NCBI RefSeq assembly: GCF_000003195.3
Contig: NC_012873.2
Span: 10,501,894 to 10,565,893 of the forward strand
Direction: 5' to 3'
Length of the DNA: 64,000 nucleotides
DNA from: Sorghum bicolor
Taxonomy: Eukaryota > Streptophyta > Magnoliopsida > Poales > Poaceae
Shown here: piece by piece, positions 32,443 to 44,697 of the stretch
Position numbering within the stretch: the first letter of the stretch is position 1
How the letters are laid out: every line of letters begins with the position of its first letter
Notes under the pieces: generated by a model
The model's input: only the letters and a program-made list of their open reading frames with translations
Database searches by the model: none
What the model was told of the DNA's origin: nothing
Program-made: the position numbers and the translations under genes

Positions 32443-33506
32443 CATGAGCTAGTCTTTCTATAATTGCATTGCTATAAAAAATAGTCTTTGTGACGTCGTC
32501 AATCCGTGCTGCTCCAAGTGTTGATTATGTGAGGAAACCACTTGTCAATTGTTTACTGTTCAACACTAATAGTGAGCGAAAACAAAAAAAGTAATACCAT
32601 GATGCACAATAGTTTAATCACTTGCTATATGGTAAACTAAACTGAAAAGGGGAATTTGAATGATTGAAAAAAGATGTAAGAACTCTTCTCACTGTCGAAT
32701 AGAGTTTTTATTATTATTATTATGAAACTGAATAATGATTCCATGGGTGAATAATTGAAGAAACAGACAAAAGCTATTAAAGACTCACCTAGTCGGTCAG
32801 AAGTTGATCATCGCCAGTTTGAGGTTGTTAAATATATTTGGACAAAGTTAGATAATGATTCCATAAGAACCTACAAATTTCCATTGGTAAGGATGTGACC
32901 ATATGAATTTTAGATTCCTCAAAAAAAAACATATGAATTTTGCAGAGGTATCCTGATGATCAGAGATAAAATTCTTATGAATATTTTCCAATAATCCTAA
33001 GAATCACTATGATCCCATATGCATTGACCCGACCAGACCAAAAATCTAGAATCAGTCACATACACATCATGACAAAGAACTCCAAGTCTCCAATGGTGAT
33101 CTCAACCATGATTTTACACATGCCATGATCCGATGCACGCTTAATGAATGATAGAAATTCCAAAAGTGACCATAGGGCAGGAAAAGGACAAATAAAGCAT
33201 CAACGGATAATTGATGATCATGTTCGGCGCTCAACTGCAGACTGCTCCTGCATGCTCAGAGTTGAACCACTGAAATTGCAGCTATGCACGGCGGACGGCG
33301 CGCAGATCATGGTTGCTGGCAACGTCAAGTTGACCACCAAGATTGTCGATATATATACTCCATGTAGATGGCAAGGTGGAGCAGTAGGATGTATGATCCT
33401 TCGTATGCCCACGTATAGGCACACACTGTATCAAATTAAATTGTTGCTTGGTGGAAAGAACAAAAGTTATGACGCAAAGGTGGAGAAATAAAGTTCCTTT
33501 TGATTA
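32443..33506. other. Intergenic, no gene recognised
   Basis: A frame open at 33144-33491 has no recognisable domain and no supporting context. The rest is AT-rich. No further element ends could be defined. Confidence 0.4.
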
Positions 33507-33511
33507 TTTGG
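33507..33511 (+). repeat. Target-site duplication of the chromovirus, left copy (TTTGG)
   Basis: TTTGG directly before the first LTR base; the same pentamer follows the 3' LTR at 39256-39260. This shows that both outer ends of the element are original, although the inside is deleted. Confidence 0.93.
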
Positions 33512-34032
33512 TGTAACACCCAAAATTTGATTTCTAATTAATAGGAATTAATTTGATAATTTAAGAATTTTTGCGAGCATTTGAATCTAGCAAAATGAAT
33601 AATTTTTGTGCAAATTAAAATTCACCATAAATTAGAAACATGAATTTGCTTTCATGCTGGTGCATAAATGTTTTTTTTGTATGTTCTGTTTTTATTGTGA
33701 TTATTTTGCTTCAAAGCTTCTTTGGAAAAGGAATTGAGAAAAGAAAACAGAAAAGAATTTAAAAAAAAGGGGAAACAAAAGCCCAGCCGAAGCCCAGTCC
33801 CGGCCTGCTTGCCCCGCACGCGGCCCAGCAATCCCGCGGCCCACCAAGCACCCAGGCGGAACCGCGCGCACTCCTTCCCCCTCCTCTGACCGACATCTGG
33901 GGCCCGCCCCTCTACCGCTGGCAGGTGGGACCCACGGCGCGACACCTTCCCTTTCCTTGTTCGTAACCGAGCCGGATGCCTCGCCAATCCGATCCCGTGT
34001 TGATCGGGATTGGTTGTTCCCGTGCGCCGCAA
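33512..34032 (+). repeat. 5' LTR remnant (first 521 bp)
   Basis: Matches 36542-37062 of the 3' LTR with three substitutions and no gaps that I can see (about 0.6%). It stops a few bases before the TATA box of the intact LTR (37068-37074), so this copy lacks a core promoter, R and U5. Confidence 0.93.
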
Positions 34033-36495
34033 ATACCAAAGACAGCTTTCACAACAAGGTATGGGTTGTATGAGTATACAGTTATGTCTTTTGGTTTGAC
34101 CAATCCACCAGCTTACTTTATGTACATGATGAATAAAGTATTTATGGAGTATCTTGATAAGTTTGTGGTGGTTTTTATTGATGATATATTGGTATTCTCT
34201 AAAACCAAGGAAGAACATGCTGAACATCTGAGATTGGTCTTACAGAAACTTAGAGAACATAAGCTATATGCTAAGCGTAGTAAATGTGAGTTTTGGTTGG
34301 AAGAAGTTTCTTTTCTTGGTCATGTTGTTTCTAATGGTGGTATTGCAGTGGATCCTAGTAAGGTGAAAGATGTGCTGAATTGGAAACCACCTACAGATGT
34401 AAGTGAAATTCGCAGTTTTCTTGGTTTAGCTGGTTACTATCGTAGATTCATTGAAGGGTTCTCAAAACTTGCAAAGCCTATGACTGCTCTGTTGGAGAAG
34501 AATGCTAAGTTTGTGTGGTCTGATAAGTGTCAAGCTAGTTTTGAGGAGTTCAAGAAGAGATTGACTACTGCACCTGTGTTGGTTTTGCCAGATCTGAGTA
34601 AGAGTTTCTCTATCTATTGTGATGCTTCTCGTCTGGATTTGGGTTGTGTTCTTATGCAAGAAGGTAGAGTTGTTGCTTATGCATCTAGACAGTTGAGGAA
34701 ACATGAACTGAATTATCCTACTCATGATCTAGAGTTAGCAGGTGTGGTTCATGCATTGAAGATTTAGAGACACTACTTGATTGGGCATAAGAGTGACATA
34801 TACACTAATCATAAGAGTCTGAAGTACATCTTCACCCAGACAGATCTGAATTTGAGGCAACAAAGAAGGTTGGAACTGATAAAGGATTATGATTTGGAAG
34901 TGCATTACCATCCTGGAAATGCGAACGTCGTAGCTGATGCACTTAGCAGAAAGAAATATGCTAATGAGCTTCGGGCGACACCTGAATCTGAGGAGTTGTG
35001 TGCTGAATTTGCATATCTGAACTTGGGAATTGTAGTAAATGCTATGGAAATTGAGGTCACTCCTACTCTAGAGGAAGAGATATTGAAAGGACAGTTAGAA
35101 GATGAGAAACTAAAGGAGATAGCACAGAATGTGGTACTAGGCAAGGCACCAGGCTTCAGAATAGATGACAATGGTGTATTGTGGTTTGGAAAAAGGATAT
35201 GTGTTCCTGAAGTGAAGGTTGTTCGTGATATGATTCTGAGAGAGGCTCATGAGTCAGCATATTCCATTCACCCTGGTAGCACTAAGATGTATCTAGATCT
35301 GAGACAGAAGTACTGGTGGTATGGTTTAAAGAGAGATGTAGCTGAGTATGTTGCTTTGTGTGATACTTGTCAGCGAGTGAAAGCTGAACACCAGAGGCCA
35401 GCTGGACTGTTGCAACCAATGAAGATTCTTGAATGGAAGTGGGAAGAAGTGGGTATGGATTTCATAGTGGGTTTACCACGTACACAGAGAAGGTATGACT
35501 CAATATGGGTGATAGTAGATCGTTTGACTAAAGTTGCTCACTTCATACCTGTTAAAACTAAGTACACTGGAGAACGCCTAGCTGAGCTGTATATGGAGAG
35601 AATTGTTTGTTTGCATGGGGTACCTAAGAAGATTGTGTCTGATAGGGGTACTCAATTCACGTCTCACTTTTGGAAAGCAGTGCATGATTCATTGGGAAGC
35701 AAGTTGAATTTCAGTACAGCGTATCATCCACAGACAGATGGACAGACTGAGAGGATCAATCAGATATTGGAGGATATGTTGAGAGCTTGTGCTTTGCAGT
35801 ATGGGGCTAGTTGGGACAAGAGTTTGCCATATGCAGAATTCTCCTACAACAATAGCTATCAGCAAAGTCTTAAAATGGCACCGTTCGAGGCACTATATGG
35901 TCGGAAGTGCAGGACACCTTTGTTTTGGAATCAGACAGGAGAGACTCAGGTGTTTGGGACAAATGTGCTTAGACATGCAGAACAACAAGTGCGGACTATT
36001 CGGGATAACTTGAGAATTGCTCAATCTCGTCAGAAAAGCTATGCAGATACGCGTAGGAGAGAGCTGGCTTTTGAAGAAGGTGATTATGTCTATCTGAAAG
36101 TGTCACCTATGCGGAGTGTGAAGAGGTTTAATATGAAGGGAAAGTTAGCTCCAAGGTATGTTGGTCCGTTTAAAGTATTAGAAAGGCGTGGAGAAGTAGC
36201 ATATCGGTTAGAATTGCCTGAAAGTTTGTCTGGTGTGCACGATGTGTTCCATGTGTCTCAACTTAAGAAGTGTTTGCGTGTACCTGAGGAGCAACTACCA
36301 TTGGAAGAACTTTCTGTTAAAGGTGATCTCACTTATGAGGAGTATCCGGTTAGAATATTGGAGACAGCCGAGAGAGTCACCAGAAGTCGAGTCATCAGAA
36401 TGTGCAAAGTACAGTGGAATCGACATTCGGAAGTAGAGGCAACTTGGGAAAGAGAGGATGATATGAGGAAATCATACTCATATCTGTTCGAGTAA
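34033..36495 (+). pseudogene. Chromovirus pol, C-terminal half (RT-RNase H-integrase-chromodomain)
   Basis: One frame, entering at '[14 protein letters not shown]' of the reverse transcriptase finger/palm. The catalytic motif is FIDD (about 34178-34189), then the thumb, '[11 protein letters not shown]' and the RNase H region ([15 protein letters not shown]). A single TAG at 34765-34767 replaces a Trp expected before 'RHYLIGHK'. Integrase follows with an HHCC region (35250-35390) and a DDE core ([24 protein letters not shown]; about 35452-35760). The last ~60 codons form a chromodomain ('[10 protein letters not shown]', '[16 protein letters not shown]'), which in this lineage targets integration to heterochromatin. 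No start codon or promoter remains. Confidence 0.93.
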
Positions 36496-36523
36496 GCACC
36501 GTTGAATCTCGAGGACGAGATTC

Positions 36524-36541
36524 TTTTAAGGGGGTAGAGTT
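36524..36541 (+). other. Polypurine tract of the chromovirus
   Basis: TTTTAAGGGGGTAGAGTT immediately before the 3' LTR, following the common chromovirus 3' phrase 'CTCGAGGACGAGATTC'. Confidence 0.8.
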
Positions 36542-39255
36542 TGTAACACCCAAAAATTGATTTCTAATTAATAGGAATTAATTTGATAATTTAAGAATTT
36601 TTGCGAGCATTTGAATCTAGCAAAATGAATAATTTTTGTGCAAATTAAAATTCACCATAAATTAGAAACATGAATTTGCATTCATGCTGGTGCATAAATG
36701 TTTTTTTTGTATGTTCTGTTTTTATTGTGATTATTTTGCTTCAAAGCTTCTTTGGAAAAGGAATTGAGAAAAGAAAACAGAAAAGAATTTAAAAAAAAGG
36801 GGAAACAAAAGCCCAGCCGAAGCCCAGTCCCGGCCTGCTTGCCCCGCACGCGGCCCAGCAATCCCGCGGCCCACCAAGCACCCAGGCGGAACCGCGCGCA
36901 CTCCTTCCCCCTCCTCTGACCGACATCTGGGGCCCGCCCCTCTACCGCTGGCAGGTGGGACCCACGGCGCGGCACCTTCCCTTTCCTTGTTCGTAACCGA
37001 GCCGGATGCCTCGCCAATCCGATCCCGTGTTGATCGGGATTGGTTGTTCCCGTGCGCCGCAAGCTTCTATAAAGATCCCAAGCTCCGCCCGCACCCCGCC
37101 TTACCCTTCTGCGCCGCAAAAAAACCGAACCCTAGCTGCCTAGGATAGCGCGTTCGAGAGCTCGTCGAAACCGCCTCGCTCTCCACCGCGGCGTTAGCTC
37201 CCTGCGCATTCCCCGGCCGAATCGAACCCCTAGGTGAGCTCGCGGCACTCTTCTCTACCCGCTCATGGTCTCGGTTTACGTTTTGGTGCTCGGAAACGAG
37301 AAGTGGGCGACGCCGGCGAGCTTCACGGCGGCGCCCATGGCGCACCGCCGCGCCGGCGAGCAGGAGTCGGCCGGCCCGCCGCCGAGGACCCCTAGGAGCA
37401 GTTCGTGACCATCCAACCGACGATCAACGGCCGAGATTAGAACATACCTGTTCGCGGGGAATCTTCATAAAGAGTCCCTGGAAAGATTGGTTAATTACCC
37501 CGCGGTCCCTGGCGCCCTGGAACAGATTACGTTTTCTTTGTTTGAAAGCGTATTCCCGTCTGGTTCAACTCGGTTTATATTTTCAGCTAATTACAGAATT
37601 GCCACTGAACTTAGATTGCTTATAAAATATTCATTTTAACTCCATTTTTGTCCATCCAAATTGCGTTAGGTTCATAATTATATGCTCTACATGTTAGAAC
37701 TATTTATTCTCTATTTTGAAACTTTTTATTTATGCAGTAGCATTTAATTATTTACTTCTCTATAGGAAATCCTAGAAAATTCATATCTTTCACGTTTTAA
37801 TTCCGATTTTCGTGAACTTTACGTTTATGTGATCGTAGCGCTGCGTAGAATATTTTTATAAACCTTTATATTTGTTTTACCACTGTTTGGTGTATTGTTC
37901 TAATTATATCTTGTTTGCTTCGTGTATGATTGTCTACATTGGATTGCGTGTTGTTGATTGATGATTGGGAATAGACGGTGAGCCGTACGTTGGTGACCAA
38001 GACCAAGCTTTTGAGGACCAGCAAGCTCAGGAGAGCTTTGAGCAAGGCAAGTATAACTTGGGATCATCCTTGTTACCTATTCACTTATAACTACACATAT
38101 ATATCATATGCATGCTATCACCTTGTCGACCTTAGCAAAATCATAGATGATTGTTACCTGTATTCCTTGCTACCGACTTGATATGCATTTGGTTTAGATG
38201 TGCTAGTGCTTGATATAATCCATGATCTTGTAAGATGATTAATAGCTATGCAATGAACATAAAAGAATGACAAATAACTGTATGAGATCTTGTCTGTACG
38301 TGATCACCCGGGATAACAGTGCAACCATGAGGGCTATAATGGCTCTGGCTTTAGCTCAGTATGAAGCCCTTTTCTAGCTTGTTAGAGGTTACCCGAAAGG
38401 GCGGAGGGGCTGAACCGTTTTGGGTATAGTGCGAGCCCCTGTCCCTATGTGTATAGGCTGCGCGTCATTGTGCCATTCGAAAGAGGGGTATCTATATCTG
38501 CGCGCAAAGGAAACCTTGCGGCCCTAACATGTTAGACGAACTACTGAAAGGCTTCATAGTGATCCCTGCCGACCTCCCTAGGAAGGGGGTTAAGAGATTA
38601 GCTACCTCGGGCGAAAGGGTAAATCATGACTTATGGGTAAAGATGTACAACCTCTGCAGAGTGTAAAACTAGTATACTAGCCGAGCTCACGGTCAGGAGC
38701 GGCCTTGGGGACATCTACATTAAGATGATGAGCTTAACATGTTATTATGATCATTTGATTATCGTTTATGCTATGAGTTAATTATGCTTACACTTGATCA
38801 TGTGATTAATGGATTATTTATGCTACCTTGACAATTGCTATTTAATTATGAACATGCTATCCACCATGAAAAGCTAAATGCAGTCAAACCGGAGTCAGCT
38901 ATTTGAGCCTCATGAACCCCTAGTTATACTTGTTGAGTACGATATGTGCTCACTCTTGCAATTTCCCAACACCTCAGGATATGATAATGAAGATGACTGG
39001 AATGAGGATTACCGCTATGAGTACTAGGTTTGGAGTCAACCAGTCAACAGTGTCCCTGTGTGGAGCTTTCGTCGAGAGCGTTGTTTACATCTTGCTATCA
39101 TTTTTGTATGAGACTATGTGATATATTATATTCCGCTATGTAATAAACACTGCAATGGTACATTTGAGATTTGTCTACTTATGTGTGCGACTGTTTCTGG
39201 GGCACATATGAGTCTTTTATGCATTCTATTTTGTTCTTAAAATATGGGTGTGACA
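36542..39255 (+). repeat. 3' LTR of the chromovirus, 2714 bp
   Basis: TGTAACACCC...GGGTGTGACA, with short inverted ends. TATA box TATAAAG at 37068-37074, a GC-rich leader after it and a conserved block at 38295-38726 shared with the solo LTR at 5964-8961. Followed by TTTGG. Confidence 0.93.
37068..37074 (+). promoter_or_regulatory. LTR TATA box of the chromovirus
   Basis: TATAAAG about 525 bp into the 3' LTR, at the junction between a shared upstream part and a GC-rich transcribed-type leader. The 5' LTR copy lost this box in the deletion. Promoter activity is inferred from position only. Confidence 0.5.
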
Positions 39256-39451
39256 TTTGGTGATGCATTGGACATGTAGTTGAATTGTTGAAACGAAGGA
39301 AGATTAAAGAGAGTAGAGAGAACTGAAGAGATGAAACATGGTGGAGAAATGAAGTGGCAAGTTGAGAGAAATTAAATTGTGAGGTGGGGTCTTTAGATGA
39401 CCTGGCTTCACAAAGTCGCAGAAAAATACTCTAGTAGGGATCTCCTATTTA

Positions 39452-39667
39452 GGCCTTGTTTAGTTCCAAAATTTCGTTTGTATTTGACAAATATTGTCCA
39501 ATCATGAACTAACTAGGCTCAAAAGATTCGTCTCGTCAATTTCGACCAAATTGTGTAATTAGTTTTTATTTTTGTCTATATTTAATACTCCATGCATACA
39601 TCTAAAGATTTGATGTGACAGGGAATCTGAAAAATTTTGTAAATTTTTTTGGGAACTAAACAAGGCC
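39452..39667. mobile_element. Tourist/PIF-like MITE, complete
   Basis: 216 bp, GGCCTTGTTTAGTTCC...GGGAACTAAACAAGGCC, near-perfect inverted termini, flanked by TTA at 39449-39451 and 39668-39670. Abundant in grasses; non-coding. Confidence 0.93.
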
Positions 39668-39670
39668 TTA

Positions 39671-40061
39671 GTTCACCCAAAAACCAAAAAGTTTTCAAGA
39701 TTCCGTACATATATAAAACATTAAATATAGATTAAAAACAAAAACTAATTACACAATTTGATTTTAAATCATAAGACGAATCTTTTAACTCTAGTTATCT
39801 ATAAAAGCACTTACAATGCAATACTCTATCACAGAGTCCAAGACAATTAATTACATATTATTTATGGTATTTTGCTGATGTGGCAGCATATTTATTGAAG
39901 AAAGCGACAGAAAAAATAAGACTCCAAGTCTTATTTAGACTCTAAGTCCACATTGTTCAAGATAATAAATAACTTTAGACTCTATAATAGAGTCTGCATT
40001 GTGAGTGCCCTAATTGGACAATATTTGCCACAGACAGCGAAATCTAAAAAAATTTAGCATC
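39671..40061. mobile_element. Second Tourist-like MITE copy, split by another MITE
   Basis: The left piece (39671-39801) carries the inverted-orientation interior of the same family (TTCACCCAAAAACC, 'AATTACACAATTTGA', 'AAGACGAATCTTTTAA'). The right piece (40013-40061) resumes with 'ATTGGACAATATTTG', the complement of the family's 'CAAATATTGTCCAAT'. The interval is a different MITE at 39804-40010. Confidence 0.7.
39804..40010. mobile_element. MITE nested in the split copy
   Basis: Ends are AAAGCACTTACAATGCA and TGCATTGTGAGTGCCC, inverted copies with few mismatches; ACTCTAT...ATAGAGT extends them. Flanked by TA on both sides. Fragments with the same terminal text lie near 1110-1172 and 47755-47790. 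Confidence 0.7.
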
Positions 40062-40064
40062 TAA

Positions 40065-40303
40065 GGCCTTGTTTAGTTCCGAAAATTTTTTGGTTTTCAG
40101 AACTGTAGCACTTTCGTTTTTTTTATAAACATTATCCAATCATAGAGTAACTAGGCTTAAAAGATTTATCTCGTAATTTACAGGTAAACTGTGCAATTAG
40201 TTTTTATTTTTGTCTATATTTAATGTTCTATGTATGTGTTGTAAGATTCGATGTGACAGAGAATCTTGAAAAGATTTTGGTTTTTGAGTGAACTAAACAA
40301 TGC
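40065..40303. mobile_element. Tourist-like MITE abutting the FAP gene
   Basis: Starts GGCCTTGTTTAGTTCC after TAA (40062-40064) and ends in a decayed terminus, GTGAACTAAACAATGC. It lies 162 bp upstream of the FAP start codon, so it probably forms part of the promoter or 5' UTR. Confidence 0.8.
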
Positions 40304-40465
40304 AAAGCGATAGAGGATGCAAAGGAGCCCCCCCTCATGGAGACACAGCTCACGCCACGGCAGATAAGGCCACGTGCATCCTTCGCTGCTCCGTGCTCAC
40401 CAGCGCTCTCCTCCAGTCTCCACTTCACTTCGTCCCTGATCGCCGGGCGAGCAGCGGCAACGGCC

Positions 40466-43400
40466 ATGATGAGCTTGGCGTCCGGCGTTCCCTCCGCGCA
40501 GGCATTCCCCGCGTTAATGACTCCCGCCGCTGGCTCCCACACCCACTGTCGGGTCCACACGCATGCGGCGGCCTCCAAGAGCGGATTGGCCTGCCGCGTC
40601 GCGCGCAGCGGGAGCGGTGGCGCTCGGTGGCTGCCGGTCTCCTGTGCAGCGGGGGGCGGCGCAGGTTAGGATCTCTGTGACTGTGACTCGTCTATTTATG
40701 GTTGCTGCAAGTTTTGGTTCCCAATTTCCCCTTCAGTTCGAACTTGGGATGTAATTGCTAAGTTTAGGTAATTATTAGGTTCTTACTCTTCGAAATTATG
40801 TTAATGTAGCTACTGATGTTGAATGATTGGATGTTCAAGAAAGTAGAACAGTTAGATTTGAGTAATTGGTGATGCAGCATGGGAGGAATTTGCTTGGGGC
40901 ACTCTTGAGGGAGATAAGGCGTTCGCTTCATACTTATATACTTATCCAACAGTGTGGAGTCATCGAATCAGATCTAAGTTCTTGAATGAACTGGTGCAAT
41001 TTCTAGTGGCCTCAATTTCTACATCTTCGGTGAGAACTAATAGTTGAGACGTCAACCAAAAGAAATTGCCAATTCATATCCCGATTCATACCTACTCACG
41101 TTATCTATATTCAGGAGACTAGGAGAGTACATCCTGAGCAACGACTAACAGTAGTTTTCATCCTCTTTTATGCTCTGTACTCGTTTCTGTTCCATGTTTA
41201 CCATCTCTGGCCTGAGCGATATTCCTGTTATCCAAAATAGTTTTAGGGCGGAGAAATCGATTGGGACTGATACCTGATCTATCTTTTTATTTTCCCCTTT
41301 TGTGTGCACGCACATCTTAGCTAGCAATGCATGTATTTTATACAACTTCTGTTGCTCCTTAATATCAGGTTGGTCGCACCATCAAGTATGAAAAGAATCA
41401 TTCTTGCCAGTTGCCACAGTCAAATCTACAGAAGACCTGATTCTTGGTGTTCCCCTGATGACTGTCAATCTGTCGGACTTGCACTTAAGTCTCATGTACA
41501 CATATAGCAATGTTCAGAATATATATCTTCAAATTTGACATATGAATATGTTATAAGTTGTCATTGGTTGATTAGGAGTCTTTACATTTAAAAAAAAATT
41601 ACAACCAATCATCTAGCTGCAAATCTTGCTATCTTCGCTTTTCAAGCTTTAGAAAAGAGGATTGTTAGATAAACTGTCTGTCTCAAGTTTGCTTGTCACG
41701 ATTTTTTTCTCTTCAAACGTGTTTGAGTTTTTTCTCAAGAATATTTACTATTACAATGGTGCAACCCATCTTCTTTCTCTGTAGTTGGTGATGCTTTTGT
41801 TACTGAGGACACAACAAATGTGAAGTTTCCTCGGGAACTAACGGTTCCAGGCTATACATACCCTTTGGTTGCAGTTGGCACAGGTATATTTCGCTGTCAT
41901 GTCAATATCAAACTAAATTCCGTATTGTCCTTTCACCTTTTTCTCATACTGACTTTTGTGGTTCAGTTGGTCTGTGATAATAGAGGGTTTAAGTGGTCGA
42001 ATAAATGGGTTATAACATGTCTGTTAATAAGCTTTCTTGTAAAGCCGGGTGGGTACCTTTGATCTAAGTACTGGATTCATGATCATATGTTATATTTTCT
42101 AACTATCCAACCGGTTAAACCTCACATAGTGTATCAAGCTTGTTTGCTAGAATGAATCGGCTCTAACTAAAAGGACACTCAATAATGTCATATTCTTAAG
42201 AAACTAGGAAAGAAGTCAGAAGCCTCCTTCCATTTTTGATATAGTCATCTACTCATCTCTCTCTTTGGATAAGCTCATTCAAGCTAAAGTTTGTAGGGAA
42301 AACCAAAAAGCAGCCAGGGAAACCTCAAAGTTAACTGTTGTGCTCCCAGTATCAGGGGTGCAAGATAGATATATAAGTAAAAATTATGTTTTCAGACTTA
42401 ACTTCAATGTATATTATAGTTATAATAGTTCACAATTTGATTTTTATCTCACTTTTAGGTTACAGAGATAAGTTCTTTGTCAAAGTATATGCTGCGGCGT
42501 TCTATGTAGATTACTCACTTCGCCTTGATACTGAGCAATGGAAAGAAAAGATTGGTATTGAGAGCTTTGACGGTTCCTCTGTTTTTGACTCCATTTTTAA
42601 GGGTAAGAGATAACTATCAATCCCCAAATTTAAGGAATCGTAATATGTGCTAATGTAACTAGTTTATTTTGCAGCACCAGTTGTGAAATCATTAAGCATA
42701 ATTCTTGTTAGAGATGTTGATGGCAAGACCTTTGTGAATGCTCTAAATGATGTCATTGCTCGCCAAATAAAAAACCCAAATGCTGAGGAAGAATCTTCCC
42801 TGTCAACCTTGCAGAATACCTTTCTTGGGCGCAATCTCAAACAGGGAACAAACATATACTTAACTTGGCTTGAACCCAAAAGAATGCTGGTGAGTCACAG
42901 TCAATTCTGTGAATATTATGAATCTTCGACGGTGTTTCATTCCTCAAAGTTGAATACTGACAGTATAAACTATTTAGAAATAACAAACAACTATCCCACA
43001 ATGAATTCACTTCCATCGTACAAGAATTAACAATGCTTCTATTAGGACTTGATACGTCAAGGTTGGAGCTCACTTTTGTCTGTACTGCTACTTCTGTCAG
43101 ATCATTATCCAATGTGCAGCATTTCGTGGTAATGAGGCTAATAGAAAATAGTGGAATTCAAACAGTAAATATGACAATAGATGGTGGTTCGATTGGATAG
43201 GATTAAATGGAAATGACCTGCTAACTTCTTTCCGTCATGTAAATTTATCTACATTACCTTGCTGAATAAAAGCGGGAATGCATTGGCATAAGAATTGACA
43301 ACTTGTACAAATCAGAAAAAACAGACACATTGGCACCTTTTTTATCCAATGAAAAAAATGCAAATCTATATTTAATTCTACTACTAGGATGCAAATCTTA

Positions 43401-43940
43401 TTGGTTTTAACTGACTAGAGCACTTTTCTAAATTGTAGACCTTAAAGCTTAGTTGAGGTTTACAAAAAGCTTGAATTGCAACAAAGATTAACAGTAAAGC
43501 TGGAATTCTGTTGGTTAGTCAGATTTCCGTTTAATCTACTGATGTATTTATTCATTTTTTGTAGTTTTTGAATATTTAACATTAAATTATATTTTTGTTA
43601 GTTACTGAACCGAATGATCATTGCATTCTGGAAAAATTGTAACAACTCAAGTTTGTGCATAAATAAAAGTATAAAAAAGGGGACTTGTAGAGATTTATGT
43701 AGAGAGTGAGCTCAACTTTTTTTGGGGGGGAGGGGGGAAGAGTGAGCTTAATTTTAATGCTGTTATTTTTTGTTGCTGTAGATTTCCATTTCCGAAAATC
43801 AAGATCCACGTCAAGTTGATGCAGAGATCGAATCTGCTACTGTTAATTATGCTCTATACGATGGCTTCTTTGGTAAATCCCCAGTGTCCCCTTCTTTGAG
43901 ATCATCTACAGCCCGATTGCTGGAAGCGCTTCTGCAGTGA
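40466..43940 (+). CDS. FAP3: Chloroplast fatty-acid-binding protein, chalcone-isomerase fold
   Basis: Five exons: 40466-40664, 41785-41883, 42459-42602, 42675-42889 and 43782-43940 (816 nt, 271 residues). All introns are GT-AG with matching phases. The first ~66 residues are Ala/Ser/Arg-rich with few acidic residues, a typical plastid transit peptide. The rest is a chalcone-isomerase-like domain: NVKFPRELTVPG, GYRDKFFVKVYAAAFYVD, IILVRDVDGKTFVNAL, YLTWLEPKRML and YDGFFGKSPVSPSLRSS. FAPs bind fatty acids in the plastid stroma and are not enzymes. Known ligand contacts are an Arg and a Tyr; the Arg of GYRDK and the Tyr of KVYAAAFY are candidates. An in-frame ATG at 40337 would add 43 residues, but the ATG at 40466 fits transit-peptide length better. 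Assignment to FAP3 rather than FAP1 or FAP2 is by motif memory. Confidence 0.85.
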
Positions 43941-44624
43941 CAACTCAATCGTGGTCCCATCATTTTTTTTTTGAGAAACTTTCCATCAGTGATTGCTAGG
44001 AGTGGTTATTTCCCTACGGATTGCTTTACATTTCCATCATTCAACTTGCCTAGCCCAACTTGCTCCGTGGAAATGGATTTTTCAGGGGCAGTAGAAACTA
44101 TTAACTGCCCTTGGAAATTGATTTTCAGGGGTGGTTATTGTTGTGAACCACACCTAGAAAATGTTTCACATTTTTGAAAGTTTCATGGCAATTTTGAAAG
44201 ATTTCATCCTGCCAATTTCATCAAATTGAATCCATGCCACATGTATGATACCAATATAGTATAAACTTAGTGACATACTGTATATTTAGTAATTTAGTCG
44301 GAATCATCACGATTATTTCATGTACATCAACATCTATCATTTCAATTAATGAACATATATATGCACCACATTGTACATCAATTTTAATGAACATTTGTCA
44401 CTGTAACTTCTCCCGCTCACAAAGAAGTTGCAGTCTCGGCTCTTTCCATAGAAGAAAATGCAATTGCAATGAATAAGACGTAGGATGTACTGGCGATGCC
44501 TAGAATGTCGCCCCGGCCGTTAAGGTGCCAAAGCCTGTTGGGATCGCAAGATTGCAGTAAAAACACGAAAAAGGCAACGGTAAAATAAAGATGGTTGGAA
44601 AGAACTGCTTCTGTTTTGGTCGGC

Positions 44625-44628
<4 letters not shown>
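43941..44628 (+). other. FAP 3' UTR and downstream spacer
   Basis: No gene recognised. The sequence just after the stop codon is probably 3' UTR, but I see no clear polyadenylation signal. The region closes with a long TA repeat. Confidence 0.4.

Positions 44629-44693
<65 letters not shown>
44629..44693. repeat. (TA)n microsatellite
   Basis: About 32 uninterrupted TA units. It is likely to be highly variable between individuals and prone to assembly error. Confidence 0.97.

Positions 44694-44697
<4 letters not shown>

Larger units (their letters stand above)
33512..39255 (+). mobile_element. Chromovirus (Ty3/Gypsy) with a large internal 5' deletion
   Basis: An LTR element flanked by TTTGG. 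It has the first 521 bp of the 5' LTR, then jumps straight into the middle of the reverse transcriptase; the rest of the 5' LTR, primer site, gag, protease and the N-terminal half of reverse transcriptase are missing. The 3' half of pol, a polypurine tract and a full 2714-bp 3' LTR remain. The chromodomain at the integrase C-terminus and the LTR start TGTAACACCC suggest a Tekay/Del-like chromovirus. Confidence 0.92.

Noticed and set aside
33144..33491. 115-codon frame as a small gene
   Set aside because: No recognisable domain, no promoter evidence and surrounded by repeats.
37068..37120. GC-rich leader in the chromovirus LTR as a host gene start
   Set aside because: It lies within a defined LTR with matching ends and target duplication, and its frame is only the LTR leader.
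40228..40578. Minus-strand frame over the FAP first exon
   Set aside because: Shadow of the GC-rich transit-peptide exon; no splice or domain support.
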